From Bacteroidota bacterium (GTDB lineage: Bacteria; Bacteroidota; Bacteroidia; Bacteroidales; UBA1402): a stretch of DNA of 25,684 bases. The DNA is taken from assembly GCA_030706285.1 (NCBI GenBank), contig JAUZOU010000009.1:1-25684 (forward strand), read 5' to 3'. The notes under the pieces were generated by a model. That model was not told the origin of the DNA, ran no database searches, and saw only the letters and a program-made list of their open reading frames with translations. Every line of letters begins with the position of its first letter. Within the stretch, counting starts at the first letter, position 1. Below, one piece after another: positions 25,213 through 25,684 of this stretch. A program made the translations under genes and the position numbers.

Positions 25213-25684
25213 TCAAATCTGATTAAACAGCATTTCTTTTTTGTATGGGATCGAGTTTTGTGCTCCTTCACGCATAACAGCAATGCCTGATGCCTTATTG
25301 GCTATTCTGACAGCCTCCATAATCGAATAATCTTCTGACAAGGCTACGCAGAATGCACCGCAAAACGTATCACCGGCTGCCGTCGTATCGACAGCCTTAA
25401 CTTTTTCGACCGGAACCCTGTAGCAAGAATTCCCTTCTTTAATAAAGGCACCTTTGGAGCCCATTGTAATAATGACAATATCAACACCTTTGGAACTAAT
25501 ACAGGCTGCCGCTTTTCTGGCAGATTCCCCATCGCAAACCGGAACACCTGAAATCAACTCTGCTTCTGTTTCATTAGGAATAATGGCATAGAGACATTTC
25601 AGCAACTCGGGAGACAAGCTTCCAGCCGGAGCCGGAGCCGGATTCAAAATAACCTTTGCCCCTTTTTTATAAGCAATGGAAGCA
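25213..25684 (-). CDS. rbsK: Ribokinase, PfkB family (5' part beyond the window)
   Basis: Only the C-terminal 156 residues are visible; the frame runs open to the window edge, beginning ASIAYKKGAKVILNPAPAPAG. Ribokinase marks are the substrate-side block VILNPAPA, the NETEAELISG motif (binding the phosphate/Mg region), and DTTAAGDTFCGAF, which carries the anion hole and the catalytic Asp of GAGD/AAGD. The ribokinase-type AAGD and NPAPA wording makes it more likely a ribokinase than a fructokinase or KDG kinase. It phosphorylates ribose to ribose-5-phosphate in the cytoplasm. It is the first visible gene of the cluster, 28 bp before the transporter-nucleoside hydrolase fusion, which supports a ribose/nucleoside role. 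Apparent internal start codons (such as TTG at 25647) are not real starts. Confidence 0.9.
   Translation of the reverse strand, partial: ASIAYKKGAKVILNPAPAPAGSLSPELLKCLYAIIPNETEAELISGVPVCDGESARKAAACISSKGVDIVIITMGSKGAFIKEGNSCYRVPVEKVKAVDTTAAGDTFCGAFCVALSEDYSIMEAVRIANKASGIAVMREGAQNSIPYKKEMLFNQI

Overview
The window reads as chromosomal DNA of a Bacteroidota bacterium, most likely a Bacteroidales member that has a type IX secretion system. The evidence is two SusC/SusD pairs, secreted proteins with C-terminal sorting domains of the PNP...G.Y.v.v type, a BspA-type leucine-rich-repeat protein, no clear Shine-Dalgarno sequences, and a close match to the Bacteroidota promoter (TTTG-N20-TAnnTTTG) in front of the LacI-type gene. 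The genus cannot be fixed from the sequence.

Left part (1-4638, plus strand): a PAP2/Aur1-type membrane phosphatase and a DHA2-type MFS transporter lie 30 bp apart and are probably co-transcribed. An exported metallo-beta-lactamase-fold hydrolase and a LacI-family regulator follow. The regulator has a strong promoter overlapped by a CAAACGTTTG palindrome. Two further similar sites lie upstream in the 221-bp gap, which suggests autoregulation.

Right part (4671-25684, minus strand): ten genes all point left and form a polysaccharide/nucleoside utilization locus of about 21 kb. It converges on the regulator gene with a 32-bp gap. In transcription order it holds: a ribokinase (cut by the window edge), a fused GRP-type sugar transporter and nucleoside hydrolase, SusC1, SusD1, SusC2, SusD2, a BspA-like surface protein with a likely sorting tail, a GH106-related enzyme with a T9SS tail, a GH106-family enzyme without one, and a T9SS-exported protein with a carbohydrate-binding-like module and a beta-rich domain I do not recognise.

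How the genes could work together (inference): the two T9SS enzymes and the repeat protein would act at or outside the cell surface. The two SusCD pairs would import the products. The tail-less GH106 enzyme would finish the cleavage in the periplasm. The transporter-hydrolase fusion and ribokinase would release, import and phosphorylate ribose or a related sugar. The ribokinase / GRP transporter / nucleoside hydrolase / SusCD part resembles the ribose-utilization (rus) loci known from Bacteroides. Joining it to two GH106-type enzymes and a second SusCD pair is the most unusual feature.

The longer gaps inside the minus-strand cluster hold inverted repeats (12 bp at 6281-6324, 9 bp at 12054-12096, 7 bp at 15052-15084), and two interleaved inverted repeats sit just before the leucine-rich-repeat gene (13178-13242). 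No rRNA, tRNA, insertion sequence, CRISPR array or phage gene was seen.
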